Below are positions 48,369 to 56,696 of a DNA stretch of 64,000 bases, one piece after another. Source of the DNA: Clostridiales bacterium (lineage in GTDB: Bacteria; Bacillota; Clostridia; Lachnospirales; Lachnospiraceae); NCBI GenBank assembly GCA_021202925.1, contig JAJQCD010000001.1, positions 1-64,000 of the forward strand, in the 5' to 3' direction. The number at the start of each line of letters is the position of its first letter. Positions within the stretch are counted from its first letter, which is position 1. Position numbers and translations under genes: made by a program. The notes below the pieces were generated by a model, which ran no database searches, was not told where the DNA came from, and was given only the letters and a program-made list of their open reading frames with translations.

Positions 48369-48665
48369 TTGGATATCACGTATAAAAACAAAAAGATTGA
48401 GAAAATTTGTACGAACGCGAAAACTGCTGAGAAAACTTATGGATTATTGATGGCTGAAAAAATACATCAGCGTGTTGACGAAATATCAGCGGCTGATAAT
48501 GTTGAAATGATGATACAGTTTCATATTGGCCGCTGTCATTCGCTGAAGCAAAATAGAAAAGGGCAATATGCGGTAGATCTGGTTCATCCATACAGGCTGG
48601 TTTTTGAAAAGAATGGAGAAGAAATCCAGATAGCAAATATTTTGGAAATTGTTGATTATCATTAA
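48369..48665 (+). CDS. higB: HigB/RelE-type toxin of a type II toxin-antitoxin system
   Basis: 98 residues, a RelE/HigB-fold killer protein: GRCHSLKQNRKGQYAVDLVH and the PYRLVF strand are typical. Such toxins cleave mRNA in the ribosome. It starts at TTG 48369 after AGAGGCGG, with no ATG nearby; the weak start may limit toxin synthesis. The antitoxin follows 29 bases downstream, the higBA toxin-first order. Confidence 0.85.
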   Translation: MDITYKNKKIEKICTNAKTAEKTYGLLMAEKIHQRVDEISAADNVEMMIQFHIGRCHSLKQNRKGQYAVDLVHPYRLVFEKNGEEIQIANILEIVDYH

Positions 48666-48694
48666 ATGTGGAAAGAAATTAAGGAGGTAGCACT

Positions 48695-49747
48695 ATGGTG
48701 AGAAGTCGCAGTTATATTGCAACGCCGCCTGGGGCGGCCATAAGGGAGCAGTTAAATGACAGAGGTATGAATCAGAAGGAGTTTGCAGCCAGAATGGATA
48801 TGTCTGAGAAGCATATCAGCAGGCTTATTAATGGGGATGTACAGCTTACTCCCGATGTTACTGTCAGATTGGAAATAGTTCTTGGCGTTCCAGCCAGTTT
48901 CTGGAATAATCTTGAGGCCATTTATAGGGAGAAGATCGTAAAAGCCGAGGCAGAAAATGCTATGGATGCAGATATAGAGCTGGCAAAACAATTTCCCTAT
49001 AGTGAAATGGCAAAATTTGGCTGGGTTCCGGGAACCAGAGATTCTAAAGACAAGGTTATTAATTTAAGAAAGTATTTTGAAGTAGTTGAGTTGACATTGC
49101 TAAGTAACACTCAAATTACAAAAATTGCATGCAGAAGATTAGCAATTACGGAAAAAAGTGATCTGGCACTTATGGCATGGGCGCAGGAAGCTAAGATTTT
49201 GGCTCGTAATACTCCGACATCTCCGATTAATATTAAAGGATTAATTACAGCGATACCTGACATCCGAAAAATGACGGTTATGAAGTTTGATGAGTTTTTT
49301 CCTCAAATAAAGAAAAAGTTATCCGAGTGTGGCATTGCATTAGTATTTTTGCCGCATCTTAAAGGATCTTTTTTGCAGGGGGCAACGTTTCTTGACGGAA
49401 ATAAAATCGTTGTAGGTCTTACAGCTCAAGGAAAAGATGCGGATAAGTTTTGGTTTAGCTTTTTCCACGAACTTGCTCATATTATTTACGGGCATATAGG
49501 TCGGTCAGATGGAACATCAAAAGAAGACGAAGATGCGGCAGATGAGTGGTCAAGTAATACACTAATTTCCGCAGAGAATTTTAATGCATTTGTAGCGGGC
49601 AGAGATTATTCGGAACAAAATATATGCGAATTTGCATTAGAACAGGGAGTTGCACCGGGAATCGTTGTGGGAAGATTACAACGTGAGGGTGTGGTTAAGT
49701 ATAACATGTTAAATGGATTAAAGGATCATTATGAAATAGCTGTATAA
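48695..49747 (+). CDS. higA: HigA antitoxin fused to an ImmA/IrrE-type peptidase domain
   Basis: 350 residues. An XRE-type helix-turn-helix (about 20-75; NQKEFAARMDMSEKHISRLI) is followed by a linker and a zinc-peptidase domain of the ImmA/IrrE (COG2856) type with an intact HExxH motif (FFHELAHIIYGH, about 250-262). Ordinary HigA is about 100 residues. The regulator half should bind the palindrome at 48329 and neutralise HigB; the peptidase half might process a repressor or the antitoxin itself (inference). AAGGAGG precedes the ATG. Confidence 0.88.
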   Translation: MVRSRSYIATPPGAAIREQLNDRGMNQKEFAARMDMSEKHISRLINGDVQLTPDVTVRLEIVLGVPASFWNNLEAIYREKIVKAEAENAMDADIELAKQFPYSEMAKFGWVPGTRDSKDKVINLRKYFEVVELTLLSNTQITKIACRRLAITEKSDLALMAWAQEAKILARNTPTSPINIKGLITAIPDIRKMTVMKFDEFFPQIKKKLSECGIALVFLPHLKGSFLQGATFLDGNKIVVGLTAQGKDADKFWFSFFHELAHIIYGHIGRSDGTSKEDEDAADEWSSNTLISAENFNAFVAGRDYSEQNICEFALEQGVAPGIVVGRLQREGVVKYNMLNGLKDHYEIAV

Positions 49748-50014
49748 AATTGACTGTGTGTAAGAAGACTATGAAAGAACACCCCAGAATATGAGGTACT
49801 CTTTTTACTTTATAGTAAATTTCAATTTTTAGATGGACAAAGAAGAACAGACATTCACCGAACATATGTTAGATAAACATCTGTTTGGGCAACAAAAATC
49901 AGACGACGATGAATTTAGAAGATATAAAAACCGTCTTCACCATAATCGTCATCAAGGTCATCATCATTTAAGAAATAATCCATATCGAGAAGGTCACCCT
50001 CGCTCATATGGCGA
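49748..50014. other. AT-rich gap with no secure gene
   Basis: After higA, GAACACCCC...GAGGTACTC (about 49778-49802) gives a weak hairpin. A plus-strand frame from 49833 lacks a ribosome site and is His-rich, the usual mirror of an Asp-rich minus frame. That minus frame (50007-49915, 30 codons, starting MSEGDLLDMDYFL) is acidic and could be the end of a lost gene. Neither is convincing. Confidence 0.35.
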
Positions 50015-50098
50015 ATGTCCCCGGATGTCGTTCCTGAGATGTCTGTGGAAGAAATCAATCAGGAGATCGCTGAGGTAAGAAACGCACGGGGTAAATGA
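50015..50098 (+). pseudogene. C-terminal remnant of an antitoxin (RelB-like)
   Basis: The frame ending at TGA 50096-50098 reads VVPEMSVEEINQEIAEVRNA, typical of the C-terminus of small antitoxins paired with PIN or RelE toxins. It overlaps the toxin start as ATGA, the usual coupled arrangement. The N-terminal part is not recognisable upstream, so the gene appears truncated. Confidence 0.5.
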
Positions 50099-50396
50099 GC
50101 ATGAAGATATTTTATCGGAGTATAATGATGTTCTCCATCGCAAGAAGTTCCATTTAAAAGAAGATACGATTCAGCTTGTCCTTACAGCTATAAAGCAATA
50201 CGGGCTGGAAGTGCAACCGCAACCAACAGGAGAGATCCTTTTGGATATGGATGACCTTATTTTTTATGAGGTTGCTATGGAGAAAAGAAGCGATGGTGCG
50301 TGGTTGGTGACAGGCAATCAGAAACATTATCCTGTTCGAAGCTTTATAGTCACTCCTGCGGAGATGATGAAGATTCTGGAGAATGGGAAGGGATAA
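50095..50396 (+). pseudogene. PIN-domain toxin, internally deleted
   Basis: ATG 50095 begins MSMKIF, the usual opening of a PIN toxin, but the frame is lost within a few codons. From 50097 another frame continues as EDILSEYNDVLHRKKFHLKE to LVTGNQKHYP...FIVTPAEMMKIL, the C-terminal half of the same family. The join lies at AAGATATTT, where the MKIF and EDIL codings share sequence, pointing to a microhomology deletion that removed the N-terminal catalytic Asp region. It should be inactive. Confidence 0.6.
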
Positions 50397-50526
50397 ATTC
50401 TGATTTTCCCTTAATTGAACAGAGCTTTCTTGTTGCGCATCGGCAGGTTTCCTAATTAGAGGTATCCGGACAGGTTACTATTAAAATACCTGTCATATAA
50501 AAGTTTTGTAATGAATGGAGATTATT

Positions 50527-51579
50527 ATGAATCAGAGACGGATCATTGCTACTCTTCCACATTTTTCCTTTTGCATAATTGTTTTGTCCATTTTGCTCAT
50601 CCTTTTCGGCACATCCGACATCAGAGCGGAAGAATCTATGGGAGAAAAAGAAATCAGTATCCCGGTTGCAGCACCATCTGTCAACGGTGCGCTGCAGGTC
50701 ATTGGTACGCAGCTCTCAGACAGTGAAGGGAATCCCGTGCAGTTGAAAGGCATCAGCACTCATGGCATCGCTTGGTATCCGGATTATATCAATGCGGATT
50801 GCTTTGCACAGCTCAAAAACGAATGGAATATGAACCTGATTCGCCTGGCTATGTACACCGGCGAAACGGGAGGATACTGTACGGGCGGAGATCAGGAATA
50901 TCTGAAGGAACTGATAAAAAAAGGCGTGGAATATGCGACGGAAGCAGATATGTATGTCATCATCGACTGGCATATTCTCTCTGACGGCAACCCCAATACT
51001 TATAAGGAAGAGGCAAAAGCCTTTTTTGAGGAAATGTCTTCCACTTTTGCAGATCATACGAATGTCCTGTACGAAATCTGCAATGAACCGAACGGAGACA
51101 CAACATGGGCAGATATCAAAGCCTATGCGGAAATAATCATCCCTGTGATCCGCTCCCATGATGACGATGCCATAATTCTGGTGGGCACTCCAAACTGGTC
51201 GCAATCGGTTGATCAGGCGGCCGCAGATCCCATCACCGGCTACGATAATCTCATATACACTCTGCATTTTTATGCCGCTACCCACACCGATTTCCTGCGT
51301 AACAGATTGGTTACTGCAGTGGAAGATGGTCTCCCCGTTTTTGTATCGGAATACGGAATCTGTGACGCCAGCGGAGGCGGCGTCATCAATGAAGACCAGG
51401 CAAATCAGTGGATGGATCTTTTGGATCGCTATGGGATCAGCTGTGCGGCATGGAATTTATCTAACAAAAACGAAACCTGCGCCATTCTGCGCACAGATTG
51501 TGGTCAGATCAGCGGTTTTACCGGGGATGACCTCACCGATTCCGGAAAATGGCTGTACCGAATGCTGACCGGAAATTGA
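50527..51579 (+). CDS. Secreted glycoside hydrolase family 5 endoglucanase
   Basis: 350 residues. A signal peptide (about 1-35) and short linker precede a GH5 catalytic barrel: GNPVQLKGISTHGIAWYP at the start, the acid/base Glu in YEICNEPNG and the nucleophile Glu in VFVSEYGICDA. It should hydrolyse beta-1,4-glucan such as cellulose. ATG 50527 follows GGAG at a normal distance; ATG 50515 has no ribosome site. A CBM2-like segment follows out of frame, so the enzyme has lost its binding module. Codon use is more AT-rich than the core genes. Confidence 0.88.
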   Translation: MNQRRIIATLPHFSFCIIVLSILLILFGTSDIRAEESMGEKEISIPVAAPSVNGALQVIGTQLSDSEGNPVQLKGISTHGIAWYPDYINADCFAQLKNEWNMNLIRLAMYTGETGGYCTGGDQEYLKELIKKGVEYATEADMYVIIDWHILSDGNPNTYKEEAKAFFEEMSSTFADHTNVLYEICNEPNGDTTWADIKAYAEIIIPVIRSHDDDAIILVGTPNWSQSVDQAAADPITGYDNLIYTLHFYAATHTDFLRNRLVTAVEDGLPVFVSEYGICDASGGGVINEDQANQWMDLLDRYGISCAAWNLSNKNETCAILRTDCGQISGFTGDDLTDSGKWLYRMLTGN

Positions 51580-51793
51580 AAAATATCTCCGCAGAGAACT
51601 CTTCGGCTGGAACGTGACGCTCAAGTTTAACAGCGATATCAGTTTTTTGGATGGCTGGAACGGTGAATACGAAGTAAACGGTACGGAGCTTTCCATTCAT
51701 TCAAGGGATTATAACAGTACAGTTGCAACAGGCAGAACGGTCTCTGGCATAGGTTTTATTATTCGTGGAAGGCCTGGTCTCTCATTTGAGTAG
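51580..51793 (+). pseudogene. CBM2-like carbohydrate-binding remnant
   Basis: In the frame shifted by one base relative to the GH5 gene, 51602-51793 reads FGWNVTLKFNSDISFLDGWN and continues DYNSTVATGRTVSGIGFIIR, the pattern of family 2 cellulose-binding modules with conserved Trp. The frame is open back across the GH5 stop (PEIEKYLRREL), so a frameshift near the end of the GH5 gene probably separated catalytic and binding domains. Confidence 0.65.
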
Positions 51794-51855
51794 AACAGGC
51801 ATTGATGCAAGTACGTGCAGATAAATCGTTGAATTCAGAATTTATGAAAAAATCA

Positions 51856-51914
51856 AATGTAGTTCTTGACTTTACTTTTATATGGCAATATAATGTAACT
51901 ATTTGAACTACATT
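51856..51914 (+). promoter_or_regulatory. Promoter flanked by a 10-base inverted repeat
   Basis: TTGACT (51866-51871), a 17-base spacer and TATAAT (51889-51894) form a strong promoter. AATGTAGTTC (51856-51865) and its exact complement GAACTACATT (51905-51914) flank it, one immediately before the -35 and one after the -10. This looks like a repressor operator pair that could loop or block the promoter of the sirtuin/MATE operon. Confidence 0.6.
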
Positions 51915-51929
51915 AAGGAGACGACTGCT

Positions 51930-52040
51930 ATGCAGATATCAGAAGCCACTTCGTTTCGATGGGTGCTGACCGTTGTCATGTGTACGAAGAATATTCAGGC
52001 GGATGCTGAGGAAGCCCTTGATGTAGTTTTAAACAAATAG
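51930..52040 (+). CDS. Small ORF, 36 residues, unknown
   Basis: Follows TAAGGAGACG at ideal spacing and lies between the flanked promoter and the sirtuin gene. The peptide starts MQISEATSFRW and ends ADAEEALDVVLNK. It may be a remnant of a regulator gene with an internal deletion or a leader peptide. No family recognised. Confidence 0.4.
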   Translation: MQISEATSFRWVLTVVMCTKNIQADAEEALDVVLNK

Positions 52041-52052
52041 AGGAGTGCGTGT

Positions 52053-52811
52053 ATGAGTCTTTTTAATGGGAGTCATGGTGTAGACCAAATACAACAGTTA
52101 GCGGATTATATTGATCATAGCAGCAGAATCGTTGCAATCACAGGAGCCGGTATTTCCGTTGCCGGGGGAGGCATGACCTACTGGCAAATGGCTCTTTCCA
52201 ACCGTCGCGCCGGTGCTACGCCCAGATCCGGGGATAATTACCGATCGTTTCTTCCGGTATATCTGGATAACATGTTTTCTTATCAGCCGAGCTTTGCCCA
52301 TTATGCATTGGCAGATTTGGAAGAAGAAGGAAAACTCATCGGAATTATCACAACAAATGTGGATTGTATGCATACGATTGCCGGTTCGAAGAATGTTGCG
52401 GAAATTCAGGGCAGCCTTCAGGTGAACTGCTGTTCCAGATGTGGTCGGCACTACGACAGTTATGAAATCTGGAAACAGGATGAGCTGCCTCTTTGCGAAG
52501 CATGCGAAGGAGAAATTCTACCATGGCCGATTTACAGTCATGTTGGTCTTTGGGATGTAGATGTCAGAAAATCCCAGAACTGGATTTCGAAGGCTGACTT
52601 GATTCTGGTTATTGGTACACAGGGAAATTATGGCGGTGTTTACTGGAATTACAGGAAAAGAGATGCCGTCATAGTCCAGATCAATCCGGGGCATACCGGC
52701 TTTGATCGTGCTGCAGATCTGAATATTCGCAAAGGATCTGATGATGTATTCCAGAAGTTACAGGAAAGGCGGGGTAAAAATGGAGACGACAAGAAAACTG
52801 GATGTCTTTGA
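52053..52811 (+). CDS. Divergent Sir2-family protein with His-to-Gln change
   Basis: 252 residues. The Rossmann start ITGAGISVAGGG, TTNVDCMHTIAGSKN, a four-Cys zinc site (CSRCG...CEAC) and VIGTQGNYG give a sirtuin fold. The usual GIPDFR is replaced by GMTYWQM, and the catalytic His of the E(L/I)HG motif is Gln (AEIQGSLQ). In SirTM sirtuins, reported to ADP-ribosylate a lipoylated GcvH-like protein, the His is likewise Gln as I recall, but their partner genes are absent here. Canonical deacetylation is doubtful. GAGGAG precedes the ATG; the end overlaps the MATE gene by 32 bases. Confidence 0.75.
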   Translation: MSLFNGSHGVDQIQQLADYIDHSSRIVAITGAGISVAGGGMTYWQMALSNRRAGATPRSGDNYRSFLPVYLDNMFSYQPSFAHYALADLEEEGKLIGIITTNVDCMHTIAGSKNVAEIQGSLQVNCCSRCGRHYDSYEIWKQDELPLCEACEGEILPWPIYSHVGLWDVDVRKSQNWISKADLILVIGTQGNYGGVYWNYRKRDAVIVQINPGHTGFDRAADLNIRKGSDDVFQKLQERRGKNGDDKKTGCL

Positions 52812-54198
52812 GAATACACCAATACCAAATGCGGTCATGCAGCTGTCAATGCCCATGGTCGTGAGTTCGCTTGTGATGGTGCTGTACAGCCTGACGGATA
52901 CCTATTTTGTGGGAATGCTCAATAATCCTGTCCAAAATGCTGCGGTTACCCTTGCCGCGCCGGTGCTGCTGGCTTTTATCGCGGTCAATAACCTGTTCGG
53001 TGTCGGCTCGTCCAGCATGATGAGCCGTGCGATGGGTGCAAAGAATTACGATGTTGTCTATCACAGTTCGGCATTCGGGTTTTACTGTTAGCTGTTTTCC
53101 GGCATCCTTTTTTCGCTGGTGTGCATTGTTGTTCAGAATCCGCTTTTAAACCTGCTGGGAGTCGATGATATCACCCGGCAGGCCACGCTGGAATACATGA
53201 CATGGACGGTTTTCTGCGGCGCGACACCGGCGATCCTGAATGTGGTAATGGCTTATCTTGTGCGTGCAGAAGGCGCGTCTCTCCATGCAAGCATCGGTAC
53301 AATGACCGGCTGTATCCTGAACATGATTCTGGATCCGTTTTTTATCCTGCCGCAGTTCCTCGATATGGGCGCTGCAGGCGCCGGCCTTGCGACATTCCTG
53401 TCCAACTGCGTGGCCTGTATCTATTTCTTTGTGTTACTGTATGCGAAACGGAAATCGACCTTTGTCTGCCTGAATCCGAGAATGCTCTCATTTGAACGTT
53501 CACTTGTGCTTAATATCTGCGGTGTGGGAGTACCGGCAGCAATACAAAACCTGCTGAACGTGACAAGCATGACGATTCTCAACAACTTCACGGCGGGCTA
53601 TGGTGCGGATGCAGTAGCGGCCATGGGTATTGCGCAGAAGATCAATATGGTACCGGTACAGGTTTGCCTCGGCTTTTCCCAGGGCGTCATGCCGCTGATC
53701 AGTTACAATTATACTTCCGGAAACCGCAAACGGATGAAGGACTGCATCTTCTTTACCATAAAACTGATTTTTCCTGTGCTGATTCTGGCGACGGCTTTAT
53801 TCTGCGTTTTTTCCAGTGGTCTGGTCGCATTGTTTATGGACAATAAGGAGATCATTACCCATGGCACACATTTCTTGCGCGGCTTCAGCCTTTCGATCCC
53901 GTTTTTGTGCCTGGACTTTCTCGCGGTTGGTGTGTTTCAGGCTCTGGGCCGCGGCAGATCGGCGCTGGTATTTGCCATACTGCGCAAGATTATTTTGCAG
54001 GTGCCTGCGCTCTTTATCCTGGACTATCTGTTCCCGCTCTATGGGCTGGTATACTCACAGTTTGTCGCGGAACTGGTTCTGGGCATCTGTGGATTTGTTA
54101 TGATACTGCATATATGCAATGAGAAGCCAGGGCAGGGCAGATCCGCGAAGGGGCTCCTGTCGGCGAATCGGATGCAGAAGGAAAAACGCATGGAATGA
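52780..54198 (+). pseudogene. MATE-family efflux transporter with in-frame stop
   Basis: A full-length MATE gene (about 472 codons, both halves conserved, e.g. LTDTYFVGMLNNPVQNAAV and GFSQGVMPLISYNYTSGN) interrupted by a single TAG at 53089-53091 about 103 codons in, in the loop after FGFYC. The frame is identical before and after, with no other damage, so the event is recent, or the base is an error. Starts at ATG 52780 within the sirtuin gene, preceded by AGGCGGGG. Confidence 0.85.
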
Positions 54199-54239
54199 TA
54201 TCCGGGAGTTTCACCTGGACAGTTGAGGAGATGATCATT

Positions 54240-55016
54240 ATGATACTGACAAAAGACGCTTATTTTGCGCCATCCGATGATATTCGCCGACTTCACATCT
54301 GGCTCCCGGATGAATATGCTCAAACCGATGACCGCTATCCGGTCATGTACATGTTCGACGGCCATAATCTGTTCCTGGATAGCAATGCTACTTATGGTAC
54401 ATGCTGGGGATTGAAAGATTTTTTCCTGCAGTGGCCAAAGCCTGTGATCTGTGTGGGGATTGAGTGCAGCCACAGAGGACAGGAACGCCTGAGCGAATAC
54501 TGTCCCTATGATTGCCACGGCGGATTCCTCGGAACCTTTCATGGCATAGGAGAGCAGACGCTTGCGTGGATTGCAGACACACTAAAGCCAGAGATCGACC
54601 GGACGTATCGTACGTATTCTTTTCGGGAAGCGACAGGCATCGGAGGCAGCAGCATGGGCGGGCTGATGAGTCTGTACGGAGTCGTTCGCTATAATCAGAT
54701 TTTTTCGAAAGCAGCCTGCCTGTCCAGTGCGGTAACACCATTTCAGGAGCAGCTTCTGGGTGATATCCGGGATACTGCATTAAATCCGGACACGCGGGTA
54801 TATCTCAGCTGGGGAGAGCAGGAAGGGCGCTGGCAGTCAGAAGAACAAAGAGACAGTTTTGATACGATGCTTGCCCGATGCAACCGGGCTATCGAAACTG
54901 CCCTGTGTGAACGGGGAATAACCACGATGCTGGCGATGCAGAAAAATGGCGGCCACTGCGAAGCAGACTGGGCTAAACAGGTGCCACAGTTTATGGATTT
55001 TTTGTGGAGATCCTGA
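54240..55016 (+). CDS. Esterase D/Fes-like alpha/beta hydrolase
   Basis: 258 residues of the putative-esterase family. The nucleophile elbow is GGSSMGGLMS, the oxyanion region is VMYMFDGHNLF, and the catalytic His is in NGGHCEADW near the C-terminus. Cytoplasmic (no signal peptide). ATG 54240 follows GAGGAG; ATGs at 54195 and 54231 are poorly spaced. The substrate is unknown; relatives hydrolyse acyl or siderophore esters. Confidence 0.82.
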   Translation: MILTKDAYFAPSDDIRRLHIWLPDEYAQTDDRYPVMYMFDGHNLFLDSNATYGTCWGLKDFFLQWPKPVICVGIECSHRGQERLSEYCPYDCHGGFLGTFHGIGEQTLAWIADTLKPEIDRTYRTYSFREATGIGGSSMGGLMSLYGVVRYNQIFSKAACLSSAVTPFQEQLLGDIRDTALNPDTRVYLSWGEQEGRWQSEEQRDSFDTMLARCNRAIETALCERGITTMLAMQKNGGHCEADWAKQVPQFMDFLWRS

Positions 55017-55161
55017 TGGGTTATTTCCGCAAGGCGCAGCGCGTTCTGAAATGAGATATGTACAGAATTTTCTCTTCGCAAAAGACGTGGTGTTGATGTG
55101 CATTTGTTCGTTCGAAAAAATATGGAAAAACAGGTTGACGGGTAAAGGAGAAACGGACAGG

Positions 55162-55563
55162 ATGAAAACAGTGAAGGTGGTAGCGGCGATTATCACACAT
55201 AATCATAAAATATTTGCGACCCAGCGGGGATACGGTGAGTTTAAAGATGGCTGGGAGTTCCCTGGCGGCAAGATTGAACCCGGCGAGACGCCACAGGAAG
55301 CGTTGATCCGCGAGATCAGGGAAGAGTTGGATACGGAGATTGAAGTGGGAGAATTCCTGGACACGGTAGAGTATGATTACCCGAATTTTCATCTCTCGAT
55401 GGACTGTTTTTTATGTACAATCAAATCCGGAGATCTTGTTTTGAAGGAACATGAGGCAGCAAAGTGGCTGGCAAAGGAAGATTTGGATAGCGTGGCGTGG
55501 CTGTCGGCAGATCAGGAGATACTTCCTGAGATACAGAAAAACCGGAGCATATCGCTCCGGTAA
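55162..55563 (+). CDS. Nudix hydrolase, MutT-like (8-oxo-dGTP diphosphatase)
   Basis: 133 residues. The complete Nudix box runs from GGKIEPGETPQEALIREI into REELD, and WEFPGGK precedes it as in MutT. It probably removes oxidised nucleotides from the precursor pool, although other nucleoside-diphosphate substrates cannot be excluded. ATG 55162 follows AAAGGAG. Confidence 0.88.
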   Translation: MKTVKVVAAIITHNHKIFATQRGYGEFKDGWEFPGGKIEPGETPQEALIREIREELDTEIEVGEFLDTVEYDYPNFHLSMDCFLCTIKSGDLVLKEHEAAKWLAKEDLDSVAWLSADQEILPEIQKNRSISLR

Positions 55564-55632
55564 TCCCTTGTCAAAGAAATGCAATGACGTGCCATTGGTT
55601 GATTATTGTTTGGCATGGATGTGGAACGCTGC

Positions 55633-56118
55633 TTACGCCTGTTCGTCTTCATGCCAGTCTTTACAGACGTCGATCCACCCGCTATAGCCGGAATGTTCTT
55701 CCAGTTCCTCCAGGGAGAGCTTCACTGCGCTGTGTCCGTTCCCGCCAGCCGGATATACCTGCTCAAATCGCCTGAGTGAAACATCCAGATAAACGGTGAC
55801 ATCGGGTTTAATCGCAAATGGGCAAACGCCGCCGGGGGCGTGGCCGATCGCGTCCTCCACCTGGTCGCCGGGGATCATCCTGGCTTTCTGGTGAAAGGTG
55901 CTTTTGTATTTTTTATTATCCACTTTGGCGTCTCCGGCCGTGACGATCAGAACCGGCTTTTCATCCGCGAAGAAGGACATGGTTTTGGCGATCTGCCGGG
56001 GCTGACATCCGATGGCATGGGCGGCTTCCTCGACGGTGGCGCTGGATTGTTCGAGTGCGATCACGCGTTCTTCCAGGCCTGCGGACGCGAAATATTGTCT
56101 GACACGTTCAAAAGACAT
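55633..56118 (-). CDS. YbaK/ProX-type aminoacyl-tRNA deacylase
   Basis: 161 residues of the YbaK/aminoacyl-tRNA-associated domain: the conserved Lys in QIAKTMSFF, KVDNKKYK, and GHAPGGVCPFAIK are characteristic. Such proteins hydrolyse mischarged tRNA (Cys- or Ala-tRNA-Pro). AAAGAGGTG precedes the ATG on the minus strand. It is convergent with the Nudix gene. Confidence 0.9.
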   Translation of the reverse strand: MSFERVRQYFASAGLEERVIALEQSSATVEEAAHAIGCQPRQIAKTMSFFADEKPVLIVTAGDAKVDNKKYKSTFHQKARMIPGDQVEDAIGHAPGGVCPFAIKPDVTVYLDVSLRRFEQVYPAGGNGHSAVKLSLEELEEHSGYSGWIDVCKDWHEDEQA

Positions 56119-56295
56119 ATGGTTTCACCTCTTTCTGCTGCATAGGTCTGTGTCGATCGGAAAAGTCTATGCACATCGCTAATTGTACAGCAAAAATGGA
56201 TGGCATACAACCCCAAAATATCAACACGTATCTTTTTTGAAATTTGAATTATTTTGGTTTACAATCGCAAAAATTCGGAAAAATGCGATCAAAGA

Positions 56296-56324
56296 TTGAC
56301 ATTTTGACGAATTAGTGATATAGT
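56296..56324 (+). promoter_or_regulatory. Promoter of the T-box leader operon
   Basis: TTGACA (56296-56301), a 17-base spacer and TATAGT (56319-56324) preceded by TGA (extended -10). Confidence 0.8.
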
Positions 56325-56339
56325 GACTACAGTTTTTAT

Positions 56340-56617
56340 CGTTCAAACTGTTGATGAGGAAGATATGCTGAGAGACGGCCATGCAGCGAACCCGGGATGG
56401 TGAAAGCCGGGCGGCGACAGCAACAGCAAGTGGGCCTCGGAGGGTGAAGCGAAGGGATTTCCGGCAGGAGATCGCAGTAGCGGAGACGGGAAGGGCTGCC
56501 GTTATCAGCCGGGGATGTGATGGCATCCGATGAGGCGGACATTGTATCAATGTCAAACAAGGTGGTACCGCAGGAGTTTACCTGTCCTTGAAGATTTTTC
56601 TTCAGGGGCAGTTTTTT
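56340..56617 (+). ncRNA. T-box riboswitch leader
   Basis: The core T-box sequence AACAAGGTGGTACCGC lies at 56557-56572. Upstream are a Stem I with an apical GATGGTGAAAG loop closed by CCCGG/CCGGG, and a Stem III-like GGCTG/CAGCC enclosing CCGTTAT. A terminator (CTGTCCTTGAAGA against TCTTCAGGGGCAG, 56582-56611, then six T) follows. Uncharged tRNA should stabilise the antiterminator and switch on the permease/amidohydrolase operon. The probable specifier bulge reads GAAGGGAT (about 56451-56458); the codon is not resolved. The TGGT bulge predicts a tRNA with discriminator A. Confidence 0.9.
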
Positions 56618-56696
56618 GTTAAAGCATACGTAAGAAGCTGCCAGTGGCAGGTCCTGTAGTTGTGGTGAAAAATAACAAGAGTTAAGGAGAGAAACG

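Noticed and set aside
49915..50007. Minus-strand acidic 30-codon ORF
   Set aside because: It has a stop, a start and a biased composition, but no ribosome site and no recognised family; kept only as a comment in the gap entry.
47715..56118. Integrated element bounded by tRNA-Gln attachment repeats
   Set aside because: No second copy of the tRNA 3' end and no integrase gene were found in the window, so an intact integrative element cannot be claimed.
56451..56458. Glycine as the amino acid sensed by the T-box
   Set aside because: GGG or GGA can be read in the bulge, but the antiterminator TGGT predicts discriminator A, whereas tRNA-Gly in Firmicutes usually has U. The codon is left open.
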